From Spirogloea muscicola (taxonomy: Eukaryota > Streptophyta > Zygnematophyceae > Spirogloeales > Spirogloeaceae): a DNA stretch of 20,648 nucleotides. Each line of letters begins with the position of its first letter. The stretch's first letter is position 1. The position numbers and the translations under genes were made by a program. Location: contig WELB01000118.1 in assembly GCA_009602725.1 (NCBI GenBank), positions 396,019 to 416,666 on the forward strand, written 5' to 3'. The notes below the pieces were generated by a model. It was given only the letters and a program-made list of their open reading frames with translations, had not been told where the DNA came from and ran no database searches. This document shows positions 5,994 through 16,090 of the stretch, piece by piece.

Positions 5994-8900
5994 ATGGCCG
6001 CGCCGGAGGCCACCCGGCTGACGTTTGCGTACTACGTGACGGGCCACGGGCTGGGGCATGCGACTCGCGTAGTGGAGGTCTCTTTCAATGGCCGCCACCG
6101 TGCTGCAGCTTGCCGCTGACCGCAGCGAAGCGGCTGCTCACTCGATAAAGTGGCGGCTGTGACAGCCAGTCTAGTTCATAGAGAAGCAATAGCAATCTGT
6201 AAGATCATTGCTACTGGCGCTTCGAGCTTGTGAAAGCCAGTCTATTGCATACAGAGGCAATTTGGTACGTTAATGCCGTCGGCACTATGACTCTCTAGAT
6301 GGTGATAGTGGCACTGAAGCAAGGCTCTTTGGCGGCGCAGGTGGCTCGCCACCTCGTGGCGGCGGGCCACGAGGTGCACGTCGTCACCGGCGCGCCGGCG
6401 TACGTGTTCGAGCGGGAGATCGCCTCCCCCGCCCTGCGCGTCCGCCAGGTCCTCCTCGCCGCCCATTGAAGCAAACGAGCTTTGTGACGATCATATAAAG
6501 CCCCCACACAGTGTAACGTGCTGATGATACATATGCTGCAAGGACCGCAGCTGCCGCTGTTGCTGTCATGGCCTGCTCCGCCGGGCGACGGCCGCTGGCT
6601 GAAGCGCCCCCAGGCTACTTGCAGCCAGACCCACTGAAATCGTGGCTGCCGTGGCCGCCCGGCAGGTCCTGCTGGACTGCGGCGCAGTGCAGTCCGACGC
6701 CCTCACTGTGGACCGCCTGGCGTCGCTGGAGCAGGTTGTGCCAGTGGCGATAGCTGCCCGCCCCCATGGTCTTGAGCCCCCACCCTCAGTTGTAGCCCAG
6801 GCCACAGCTGCATACGTGCCTTGCCGTCAAAGCTGGAGGTCAGGGGACGCGTAGTTCCTGGTCCTCAGCATGGCTGCCGAGCACGCAGCACTGGTTGTGG
6901 AAATCCCACTGGTTGTGAAACTCCCACCAGCCCCAAGCCGCAGCTCTTGAGGTCCCGGCCGCGGGCTGAGAGCCAGCACGAGCCACACATCCTGGTCACA
7001 GGGCCTGCAAGGCCTTCGGAAGAAGAAGTCAAGGCACTCAGCTTGTGCTTGGTGCCAGTGACCACCCACGGATTGCAACGCTGCCACTTTGGCGGCCAGT
7101 CTCTCACCTTCCTTTGCTCCTCAACTCTGGCGCCTCCCAAACGCAGTACCGACGCACGGCGGTCGTTCCGCGGGACAGTCTCCTGACGACGGAGGCTGCC
7201 TGGCTGCAATCCATTGGAGCCCACCTTGTGGTACGCTTCGCTGAGCAGCACCGGTGTTGGCCTTTCCTTCTATTGGCAGGAGATGCCAGGGCTTCGGGCA
7301 ACATAGATGCTCCTCCAGGGGTTTGCCCTTCAGAATTTTGGGGTCCAAGCAATTGTGGGCTGCTGTTGCAATGATCGGACTGTCTGCAGCTTGGTCGCTC
7401 GAGTTGCTATGCCTAAATCCTGAACCCCCTAAGCAATCAAACCCGGAAACTTAAACCCTAAACCCTATGCCCTCCGTGCGATCCTCCCAGGTGTCGGATG
7501 TAGTGCCCATCGCGTGTGCTGCGGCGGCGCGAGCCAGCGTGCCAGCGGTCTGTGTCTCCAACTTCAGGTCCTCTCATTGGTGGCTTCCTTCCAGGCCTGA
7601 GGGCAGCCATTACCGGCACTATAGGTCATGTGGCCAAAGGCTAAGCTTTGAAGACGAGGACCAGCCTCATACACTGTATCTTACATCTTTCTGCAGCCCA
7701 GATGAGCTCAGGGTTTAGGTTGACGAGCCTCTCAGAGCTATTAGAGTCCTGACTGCGTGGTGCGTTGTGATGGCAGCTGGGACTTCGTCTACTCTGAGTA
7801 TGTCATGGAGGCCGGGCATGAGTACCAGGACATTGTTGGGCAGGTGCAGGCCTAAGTAGCCAAGCACCTTGCTGCCTGCTACCCACTTGCTTTGCCAGCT
7901 CTTTCTAATGCATGTCTGCAAGTACTTGAAGTTTGGTTGGTGTCATTCTGAGCTGACAATTACTAAATTGTAGATTCAATCTTGAGTTCTTCCTCAATTG
8001 AGCACAAAGCCTATGACTCCAGCATTATCAAGCTTACAGCTCAAATCAATGACTGCACGCTTTGGATCGAGCCTGCAATGTGTGTCCCCTTATGCTGGTT
8101 AATTGAAGCCCCATATCACGTGCAAAATATCAGCCAGCACTCTGCTCTAGCGAGTGTACAGTTCACCAGGACGTGGCCAGCTTTGATGGACCACTTACGA
8201 CTGCAACTGACTGTTTTGTCCTGTATATTCTGCCAGATTGCAGAGGACTACTCCAAGGCTGCTCTGTTGATCCGACTGCCTGGCTTCTGCCCCAGTGAGT
8301 CTATGCAGCTCTAGCTGCTCAAGCTTGCTCTTATCATCACCTCTGAGCCCAAATGCTTGCATATGCGCTGCATGGTAGCTTTTCATGCACCTGCCATTAA
8401 GTAGTCCATGCTTTTAGCTGAGTTCACTTTGACCTGTCTACTGGAGCTTTGAACCAGCTATCTGCTGATTAGAGGAAACTGTGGCTTGCTTGGGACCCCC
8501 ACTTGTCTTTGTTGGTGTCAGAAACAATGAAGCGAATTGTCCCTTTTGTGTGCAGTGCCTGCATTTCGCGACGTTGTGGACGTTCCGCTGGTCGTCAGGG
8601 AGGCCCGTCGGAGCAGAGCTGAGGTACTTGATCTTGTGGCTTGCAGGAACAAAGAATCACTGTGGCAGTCAACAGCTGCTTCGATCTGTTTGTAGTACGG
8701 TAGTGCGCCGGCATTGCAAGTGTTGCAAGAGCCATGGGGACTGGAAGATTGTGTGAGAGAGTCTGTACTATCGCATGCAGACATGCAGACTTGAATTCAG
8801 TATAAGCATTAAGGTCCAATCTGAATAAGTATATTTGAAGTCAAGGTATAGTGGAAGTCAAGGTTACTGATACTGATCCCAAAACTAGAGGTCAAGGTTG

Positions 8901-11900
8901 GGAATGGGTATCAAGGATAGGATATCACGGTAGTAACACCACAGCAAGCTGATGCCTGTGCCTGACGGCCTGTACCTGCTGGTGCGTCCTCCATGGCAGG
9001 TGCGTAAGCACCTTGGCCTAGCAGAAGGCACCAAGCTGCTCCTCTACAATTTTGGTGGGCAGGTACGGCTTGTCTACTACCACACTCCCACTCCAAAAGC
9101 GGCTGCTGTTGCTGCCAAGCTTCTTCAGCATGGCCAAGTCTTGCCACAGGAACTGTAGATCTGTGGTGAAGTTGGCTGCCTTGTCATTTACCCCTTTGCC
9201 TTGGATATAATCTGCAGGATGGGGACTGGTCCTTGCAAGAGTCCTTCCTTCCAAGCGACTGGAAAGGCGTGGTAAGCAGCCACTTGCCCTCATGACAGCC
9301 CAAGTACGGGCAAAGCATGCGGCACGATGTGCGGCCCTCACTGAAGGGGCCAGGACCAGCGGCCTCGTGTGGTATGTTGCTTTTATAGGACGTCTAATAA
9401 ACATGCTGCAGAAGCTGCTAGGTTTCGAAACGGAGTGGTCACTCATGGCAAGGAGAGCCAGACTTCTGACGTACTTGTGGGTGGAGCAGGTGTGTACTAC
9501 GCTACCCGTGGGGGACTTGCCCCCAAACTTTGTCAAGCCCGATCGAGATACGTACACGCCGGACCTGATTGCAGCTTGCGACTGTATGCTAGGTCAGGGT
9601 CCTCTGCTGTGGACGTCCTGCACCACTGCATTGCTTCGTGAGGTGGTTACTTGCTTGCATGTGTGTAGTAGCTTGTACAGTGACCATGTAGAGTGAGGAG
9701 GTTGGTCAAGAGAAAGGCCATGGTTTCCTTATGCACACATTCGTCATGGTTGCAGGTAAGATCGGTTATGGCACTGCCAGCGAGGCCCTCGCGTATAAAG
9801 TCCCGTTCATCTTCATCCGCCGAGACTTCTTCAACGAGGAGCCTTTCCTTCGCAAGATGCTGGAGGTTCTGCAATTGCAACATGGAGCATATCATTGCCA
9901 ATATGCAAATTAGGGGATTGCCAGAGGCGCTCTGCTTGAAATATGGATGTCATTGTCCGTTTGCTTCCTCCTGCTTGTGACAATTACATTGCTGACTACA
10001 AATAGCAGCACTTGCCTCTGGTCAAATAATCATTGCTGCACTTGCAACGTCTGCTGCAGTTCTATCGCTGTGGAGTCGAGATGAGGCGAAGGGATTTCTT
10101 CGACGGGACTTGGGCTCCTTACCTCAGCCGAGCACTGACAATCAAGCCCTGCTACAATGGGCCCCTGGATGGTGGTAAGGTGTGAGGAGTCATGAAAGTG
10201 ATCTGAGTGATTGTTCTTGAGGTGCCTAGGAGGTTGGAGAGCCTGGTGCTGTGACACCAACATATGCATCTCATTGTTCACATGTGCGCGAGCGCAAAGG
10301 GAGGCACAGTCCTCGGCACATTGGATCTGACACAGCGTCTTTGGTTAACTCAACGGGAAAGCTCATTGTGGACCCTTTCTGCTACTCTTCCTGAGTACCA
10401 TGCTTCGCATGTATGCCTTAGGCAGCTGGTGCTCCACTTGTCTCCTCCAATTTGTTGATCTATCCTGTCAACAGGTGGTGGCAAATATTCTGCAAGCTGC
10501 GGCCCGCGGTCAAGTTGGCTCTATTTCGCTGGTAAGTGAAATTTGCTGATTGTCTTCATAATCCTTAAAGGCGTGCTTGTCAACCTATTTGTAGAGAAGA
10601 TGTACATGAATGAAGTTGCTCACTGGTGGTGATTGATAAGTACAGCCCCTGCAGGAGCTGTTAGGGACTGTGAGCATTCAAATATCTCCATAATTGTCTG
10701 TTCCTTGCAGCAAAGTGGAAATAGCCGGCTGAAAGATGCCATCATCTTTGGTTACAAGCTGCATCGTTACCCTGGGCGGATTAATATGGAAGTGCCTGAT
10801 TGGTACACAAAAGAGCAGTACCGCCATCAAGACAGCTCCTTCCCAGTTGGCTCAGTCAGTGCTGTTGAGGAGCCACGGTGATCTTCTTGAAATTGTGGGC
10901 ATGTCTGCTAGTGAATGTCAGCAGAAGTGGGTTCACATTGATGGCAAGAGTGTTGATGCTGATTACTGATTATAGTTTCCCTATTTGAGGATGTGACATG
11001 GCACACTGCTCTGCAAGGCACAATAATGGGTCATGTTGAGCAAGTGTTGTTGCTGCAAAGTGCAGGTCGCATGGAGGCTTCGACATACTACATGGAAGCA
11101 CGCACGGCTTGAGCGACACCATCGGGTTCCTGCAAATGCTGTCCACCCTCGACGCTGCAGGGAACGTCCAAGCCAGCGATGCTGCCCCAGTTCCCCAACC
11201 CAACGAAGTGCTAGCAGCTGGCAAGTTCTTCTGCTGGGAGGTATGTCCGACCTGCACCAGATGCAAGGGTGCATGGAGCACTGATCTGGCTGTCCGGCAA
11301 CTCCTCACGGCACGGCTTGATGCATCAAGCCAAGAATTGATGTTTGAAGGCGGCGTATGAGTACTGAGAGCAGACCCACTGAGCAGGAGGACGTATATGT
11401 AACAAGAGCGCCCGGGAGGCTGGACGTCATGGGCGGCATTGCAGATTACTCTGGGAGCCTCGTTCTCCAGGTCTGTGTCTGATTGCTCGACTGTTAGGCT
11501 CAAACAGGCTTCTGGAGGTCTTGACAGGCTCTGTTTTAGAGGCCATTAGCTGCCTCCTCCTGCTCGTTGAGTCTAACTTTGAGCACAGGAACAAGATTTG
11601 CAGGTGTAGGATGCTACTGAGTGGCGCATCTGTCATTAAGTAGATGAACTAAAGTGACTGACTGATTGATTACCTTCTCTCTGGCAGATGCCCATCAAGG
11701 AGGCATGCCATGTGGCCCTCCAACGGAACGCCCTTGGAACGCAGAAGCTGTGGAAGCATACAGAGGCCAGAAACGACGGCAGTGCAAAGGCTGCCTTGCA
11801 GATTGTAGGCACTCTTGCTAGTCAGTGTCTATACCTTGCACAATTCCTGTGCATGCATAGCTGATATTATCATGCATGAATTGTCGAATATGTGGCACAC

Positions 11901-14900
11901 ATTGTAGTCTTGGTTGGTCAACAGCTTGGAAGCAAGGGATGACCCTCCCTATACCAGTGATTATTTGGGTCAACTCTACAGACATTGTTGTGGAGCAGGT
12001 ATCCTTTGGAGCTGACCAGGCCAACCGAGCGCCCTCATTTGACATGAACTTGCTCGAGTTCCTTGACGAGACTGGAGATCCGATCACATATGCAGCTGCA
12101 AGGAAGTACTTCAATCAAGACCCGTCTCGGAGGTGATTAGGCAGACCCCAGTTGCTGGTCATGTATTTATGTCCAGTCTTGCATGTCTGCCAAACCCAGC
12201 CTAACCATACGTCTAATGATCAGCACTTGTGAGTCATTTGTCAGGTGGGCAGCCTATATAGCTGGATGTGTGGTGGTGCTGATGAGAGAGTTCAGTGTCA
12301 GGTTCACAGATGGCATCAACATCCTGGTGAGAACCACAAACCAGGCTCCTCATCAGCCAAGGTAGCAATGTGATGTCCAGCTTCGGGGCAGTCCTGGAAA
12401 CGTGCAACTGGCCTGCAATCCCGCGAGTACACAGACAGGGTTCTTCATAGTGAACTGAGTTGAGAAGAGTAAGTATAGCCTTTTGCTGATCTCCGGTGTA
12501 AGCCATGCATACCGCCCCGTTGTATCTTGAAGAAAGTGCGACCAGGACTGTAGTGACAGCTGGGAAGGCAGAACGAGGAACTCTCTTACAGCTGCTGCTT
12601 GCTCAAAGCACAACAATATGGTCAAGACCTTGAATAGAAAAGGTGCATAACTCTGACAAGTGGTATTTGATGTACACAATGCTTGTGCAATATTAACAAG
12701 GTCGCCAGCAGAGTCCCTGAGGGCAAGGGTGTGTCATCTTCAGCAGCAGTGGAGGTCGCAACCATGTCAGCTCTATCCGCAGCCTACGGTCAGTTGTCTC
12801 TTACCTGGGCTTCTGTACTCCAAAATACCGTCATAATCAAGACATGACACCCAGAAATTTCAATACAGAAAGGCTGCCAGCCTCATGAGCACAACTCCAC
12901 TGACCTGGAGCATTGCCACTACAACTCATGGGCAGACTGGCGACAGTTGTCTTGATATAAACTCTGCATGCATTTGCAGCTGAAAAAATGTAATTCTGCA
13001 AGTTATCAATCACAGCATAAAGCTTGTATGTATACATCTTCACATCTGCTTCTGCATGCATCAGAGCAAGGCTTATCTGGACTGTTGTGGATCTATATAC
13101 AGACTTGAGACTTCTGCCTCGCGAGCTGGCCATCCTGTGCCAGAAGGTCAAGCTCCGCTTACTCCATGCACGCCCTAGGACTTGAAAGCTGCATAAGCCA
13201 AGTATGCACAGCTTCCTGCTTGCATGCAAGACCTGTCCAAGGGCTCAGAGACTGGGACTTTGGATTCAGTGTACAACTGTGATGGCAAGCAGGTGGAGAA
13301 CGAGGTGGTGGGTGCACCCTGCGGGGTCATGGACCAGATGGCGTCGGCGTGCGGCGAGGCCAACAAGCTCCTTGCGATGGTCTGCCAGGTCAGTCACACC
13401 AGGAGACACCCAAATGCGTGCAGGCATATGGTCACTCCAACTGTGCATCTTTTCACTGCGCCAAGTCCTGCAGATATTTGTAGTGATAGCCAGCGCTCAT
13501 GTCTGCTGCTCAGAGGCAAGCTTGCTCCGACAGTGGACTCAAGATGCAGATCAATGCCTGCTACATGCACCAGGGCTCTGACGAGCGTCACAGCTGGGCG
13601 TCAATTTGCAGCCAGCTGAAGTGAAGGAGCACGTGGTCATTCCTAGCCATGTCCAATTCTGGGGCTTGGACTCCGGCATCAGACACAGGTACAGTGCCAC
13701 ATTTGGTAGCCCTTGATCTTGCACGATGCTCGCGTGCGTGCTCAATAGCAGGTCATACGTCAATTGGTGTTCCAGTAGCAGTGCAGCTGCTTGACACATG
13801 ACGATACCTAAGCCTGCCACCACTTGGTGGGGAAGCAGTATAGCCAGAGTGGTCATCTCACGATGTGCATCACCGTCTCCATAATAATATCTTACATATA
13901 TTATGGTGTCTAAGTTTCTTCTGTCTTTGGGATCCTTCAAAGGCCCTCCTGTGCCTCAGAACGTAGAACGAGAATCTCTTAAAGGCACAGAGGTCAGAGA
14001 ACAGGGCTAATAGACCGATGGTTAATCAGTGTGGGTGGGGCAGACTATGGGACCGTCAGAGCAGGGGCCTTCATGGGTCGGAAGATCATCCAGGCCGAGG
14101 CGCAGGCTCGTAGAGATATTGCCAGCACCGCTTTGGCCAGGACGGCGTCTGGGCTCCTCGCTGCCGGCAGCGAGTATGTGGAGGAGGAGCAGCTGGACTA
14201 CCTGTGCAACATCCCTCCTCATAGGTCTTGCCCTACCTTAAAATCTCGGCTTAATGAAAGCCCCTTTGATAGAATGACATTCAGAGTCAACCTGCAAGTA
14301 GAAAATCTTAATTACTGTCCAAGTTACTGTCCAAGTCACTTGCATTTCTAAATTGCTCCCTTACTTGCTCTCCTTGCTCTACTTGCTCTACTTGCTCTAC
14401 TTGCTCATTGATCATTACAAGCTTGTTTGGCATGTTGCAGATATGAGGCTCTGTACTCTTCCCTGCTCCCTGAGCAAATGGAAGCATCGGACTTCCTCGC
14501 TCGATACGACGACCATGGCGACAATGCCACCACCCTCTTGCCCACCCGCCAGTATCCAATCAGAGCTGCCACGAGTCATCCCATCAATGAGAATTTCCGA
14601 GTACAGGTGAGGGGCCGACCTTGGCCAATCGACCTGCTTGCTAGTGTTGTTGTTGCTAAGTCTTATTGCTGAATCAGTCCTTGATTACGTATCAGGCTGA
14701 CAGTCCGGTGCTCTATGGTACAGGCTTGCAGGAAGCAGCCGTGTGACATGTTTTGAACTGAGCTCTCAGTAACAGATATTCTGCTTTTCTGTTTGCCTTT
14801 ACTCCAGCTTTTTGCGAGCCTACTAGGAGCTGAGAGCACGGAGCTGCAGCTTCAAGCCTTAGGGGAGCTCATGTACCAGGTTGGGCCTCTAGCAAGCAGT

Positions 14901-15475
14901 GCGCTACCACCTCCGCCTTGCAGGAGGCTCGCTGATTGACAAGTCTTCCAGCCTTGCCCTGATACTTGTCAGTCTCCTGTGTCTGCTTTGCAGTCTCACG
15001 AGAGCTACTCGAGGTGCGGCTTAGGCTCCGATGGCACGGATCAGCTGGTCAGCCTCACCCGCCACTTTGCTCGGAGCACACAAAAGTCTGGCCTGCATGG
15101 GCTGGGGACGTCACTGTTTGGCGCCAAGATCACTGGTGGAGGATGCGGGGGCACAGTCTGCATCCTTGGCCGCCGCGATGCTGCCGCTCAAGCAGAGGTT
15201 GAGCAGGTGGGTATCACCTGAATTTCAGATATAGAAGGAATGATGATCCAGTTGATGCCTTGTACATGCAGGCATAAGCACAAAATCCTGCTACTTGCTA
15301 CAAATGCACAGAGACAGCAATCAGGTTCATGTTCTTTGATCCTGCGCAGATACAACAGGAGTACAAGCTTGCCACTGGTCATCTTCCGCACAGATTCGAA
15401 GGCTCGTCGCCAGGTGCAGGACGCTTTGGCTATTTGAAGATCCGAAGGCGCCATACTGATCAAAACCCTCACTAA
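5994..15475 (+). CDS. ARA1: L-arabinokinase (glycosyltransferase-like domain fused to GHMP kinase), 29 exons
   Basis: The enzyme phosphorylates free L-arabinose with ATP to beta-L-arabinose 1-phosphate, feeding the UDP-arabinose salvage pathway, probably in the cytosol. The spliced product is 985 residues; Arabidopsis ARA1 is about 1040. Residues 11-28 ([18 protein letters not shown]) and the segments up to about 375, including [30 protein letters not shown] and [12 protein letters not shown], match the plant glycosyltransferase-like half. The kinase half has GHMP motif 1 [14 protein letters not shown] (496-509), the ATP loop [13 protein letters not shown] (633-645), the likely catalytic Asp in GVMDQM (Asp685) and motif 3 [12 protein letters not shown] (918-929). 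The last exon holds [19 protein letters not shown]. The start ATG in ACGATGG is the only one that joins the conserved N-terminus. No signal peptide or membrane segment is seen. Residues of about 430-485 form a variable linker, with [15 protein letters not shown] kept. All phases close without a frameshift, so the gene appears functional. Confidence 0.95.
6161..6261 (+). repeat. 30-bp imperfect direct repeat in ARA1 intron 1
   Basis: GACAGCCAGTCTAGTTCATA and the next ten bases (6161-6190) recur at 6232-6261 with about five changes. The two copies are 71 bp apart, well inside the intron. Confidence 0.6.
6891..6926 (+). repeat. 18-bp tandem duplication in ARA1 intron 3
   Basis: CTGGTTGTGGAAATCCCA (6891-6908) is followed at once by CTGGTTGTGAAACTCCCA (6909-6926), with two differences. 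Confidence 0.75.
7411..7467 (+). repeat. Telomere-like CCCTAAA repeats in ARA1 intron 4
   Basis: TAAACCCTAAACCCTA at 7452-7467 is two perfect units of the TTTAGGG-type telomere repeat read from the C strand. It is preceded by degenerate units (CCTAAATCCTGAACCCCCTA from 7412). An AGGGTTTAGG in the opposite orientation sits in the next intron at 7710-7719. Such short interstitial blocks can arise from repair of double-strand breaks. Confidence 0.6.
8836..8900 (+). repeat. Three GTCAAGGT repeats in ARA1 intron 8
   Basis: GAAGTCAAGGTA, GAAGTCAAGGTT and GAGGTCAAGGTT occur within 65 bp, unevenly spaced. There is no sign of function. Confidence 0.5.
14312..14408 (+). repeat. Two short tandem repeats in ARA1 intron 25
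   Basis: TTACTGTCCAAG is present twice in tandem (14312-14335). Then come five 9-bp units of CTTGCTCTA type (14364-14408), the first and last imperfect. The array ends 32 bp before the next exon. The CT-rich plus strand may act as a distal pyrimidine tract. Confidence 0.8.
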
Positions 15476-15502
15476 GAGAGGGAGAATTAAAAATCCGATG
15501 CC

Positions 15503-15507
15503 TGTAA
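15503..15507 (+). terminator. Candidate poly(A) signal of ARA1
   Basis: TGTAA, the usual chlorophyte polyadenylation signal, lies 28 bp after the stop codon. A second TGTAA at 15880-15884 is an alternative that would give a 3' UTR of about 420 nt. Confidence 0.4.
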
Positions 15508-15762
15508 TGAAAACCAATTAGAACTCTCACAGAAGAGCAAGCTAACAGCTGACAATCTGTGCAGTAGTAGCTTAGCATGCACCAGCCATAACAGTCGCCC
15601 CATCTTTGGCTGTCATGTTGGACAATGCACGTTTTGGACAAAGAATCCAGATCGTTGTCCTTCTGCACTAAGAAGCTCCACTTTTGCAAGGATCTTGGTG
15701 CCACTCTAGATTAGCAGAATTCTGGGTTCCCAAGCAGAGCCTCTCGTACTTAACCTCGTAGC

Positions 15763-15767
15763 TTACA
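15763..15767 (-). terminator. Candidate poly(A) signal of the EXS gene
   Basis: TTACA on the plus strand is TGTAA on the minus strand, about 325 bp past the TAA stop at 16091-16093. I saw no closer perfect copy. Confidence 0.3.
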
Positions 15768-16090
15768 TGTGTCCAACTATGCAGGCCTTCAAGGGTGTGT
15801 GTCGTGACACAGCTGTTCTAGTGGAGCAGTATTGTTGTGCTACAAGTGTCAGCAACCCATGCTATGTTTGACATTGTGTTGTAATCATTGGTCTGACTGC
15901 GCCATGGGGCAGTGGTTATGTAGACTTGGCATCGGATTAGTGCAAGCATGAGCACAATAACATGGTATGCTGCAATGCTGAAAGACCACAACAGCCAGAT
16001 CTGAGGCCAATGTTGCCCCAGCGGTACTTCCTTGCATGGCTCAAAAAGTGAAAAGAATGGCACATAAGGGGCTAGATGATTGTGCACCTA

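Larger units (their letters stand above)
5994..15475 (+). other. ARA1: Exon map of the ARA1 gene
   Basis: Exons: 5994-6077, 6341-6448, 6666-6734, 7147-7230, 7491-7567, 7777-7843, 8237-8294, 8556-8623, 9000-9062, 9218-9271, 9490-9592, 9756-9865, 10060-10179, 10475-10531, 10711-10877, 11066-11240, 11387-11470, 11688-11804, 11999-12132, 12245-12326, 12701-12788, 13103-13146, 13293-13388, 13612-13688, 14030-14224, 14441-14606, 14808-14879, 14994-15206, 15350-15475. They sum to 2958 nt (986 codons with the stop). All 28 introns are GT-AG, 112-412 bp long; most acceptors are CAG and many follow TGCAG or TTGCAG. The least certain joins are exons 13/14, where AAG/GTGTGAG was chosen over an earlier GT because only it keeps frame, and exons 21/22, where an acceptor after ATATACAG gives D in place of the usual G. 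Exon 22 is only 44 nt. Confidence 0.88.
15476..16090. other. Convergent intergenic region between ARA1 and the EXS gene
   Basis: This 615 bp carries the 3' ends of two tail-to-tail genes. No coding exon or RNA gene is visible. Candidate poly(A) signals are TGTAA at 15503 and 15880 (plus) and at 15763-15767 (minus). If the distal sites are used, the two transcripts overlap by about 120 bp. Confidence 0.6.

Noticed and set aside
10174-10180. Earlier GT donor (GTAAGG at 10175) for ARA1 exon 13
   Set aside because: It looks like a better donor by consensus, but it throws the next exon out of frame. The GTGTGAG donor at 10180 keeps the VVANILQ continuation that aligns with plant ARA1.
11876-12136. 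An 86-codon frame starting at 11876 as a separate gene
   Set aside because: Its second half is ARA1 exon 19 (11999-12132). The part before 11999 is intron that happens to be open.
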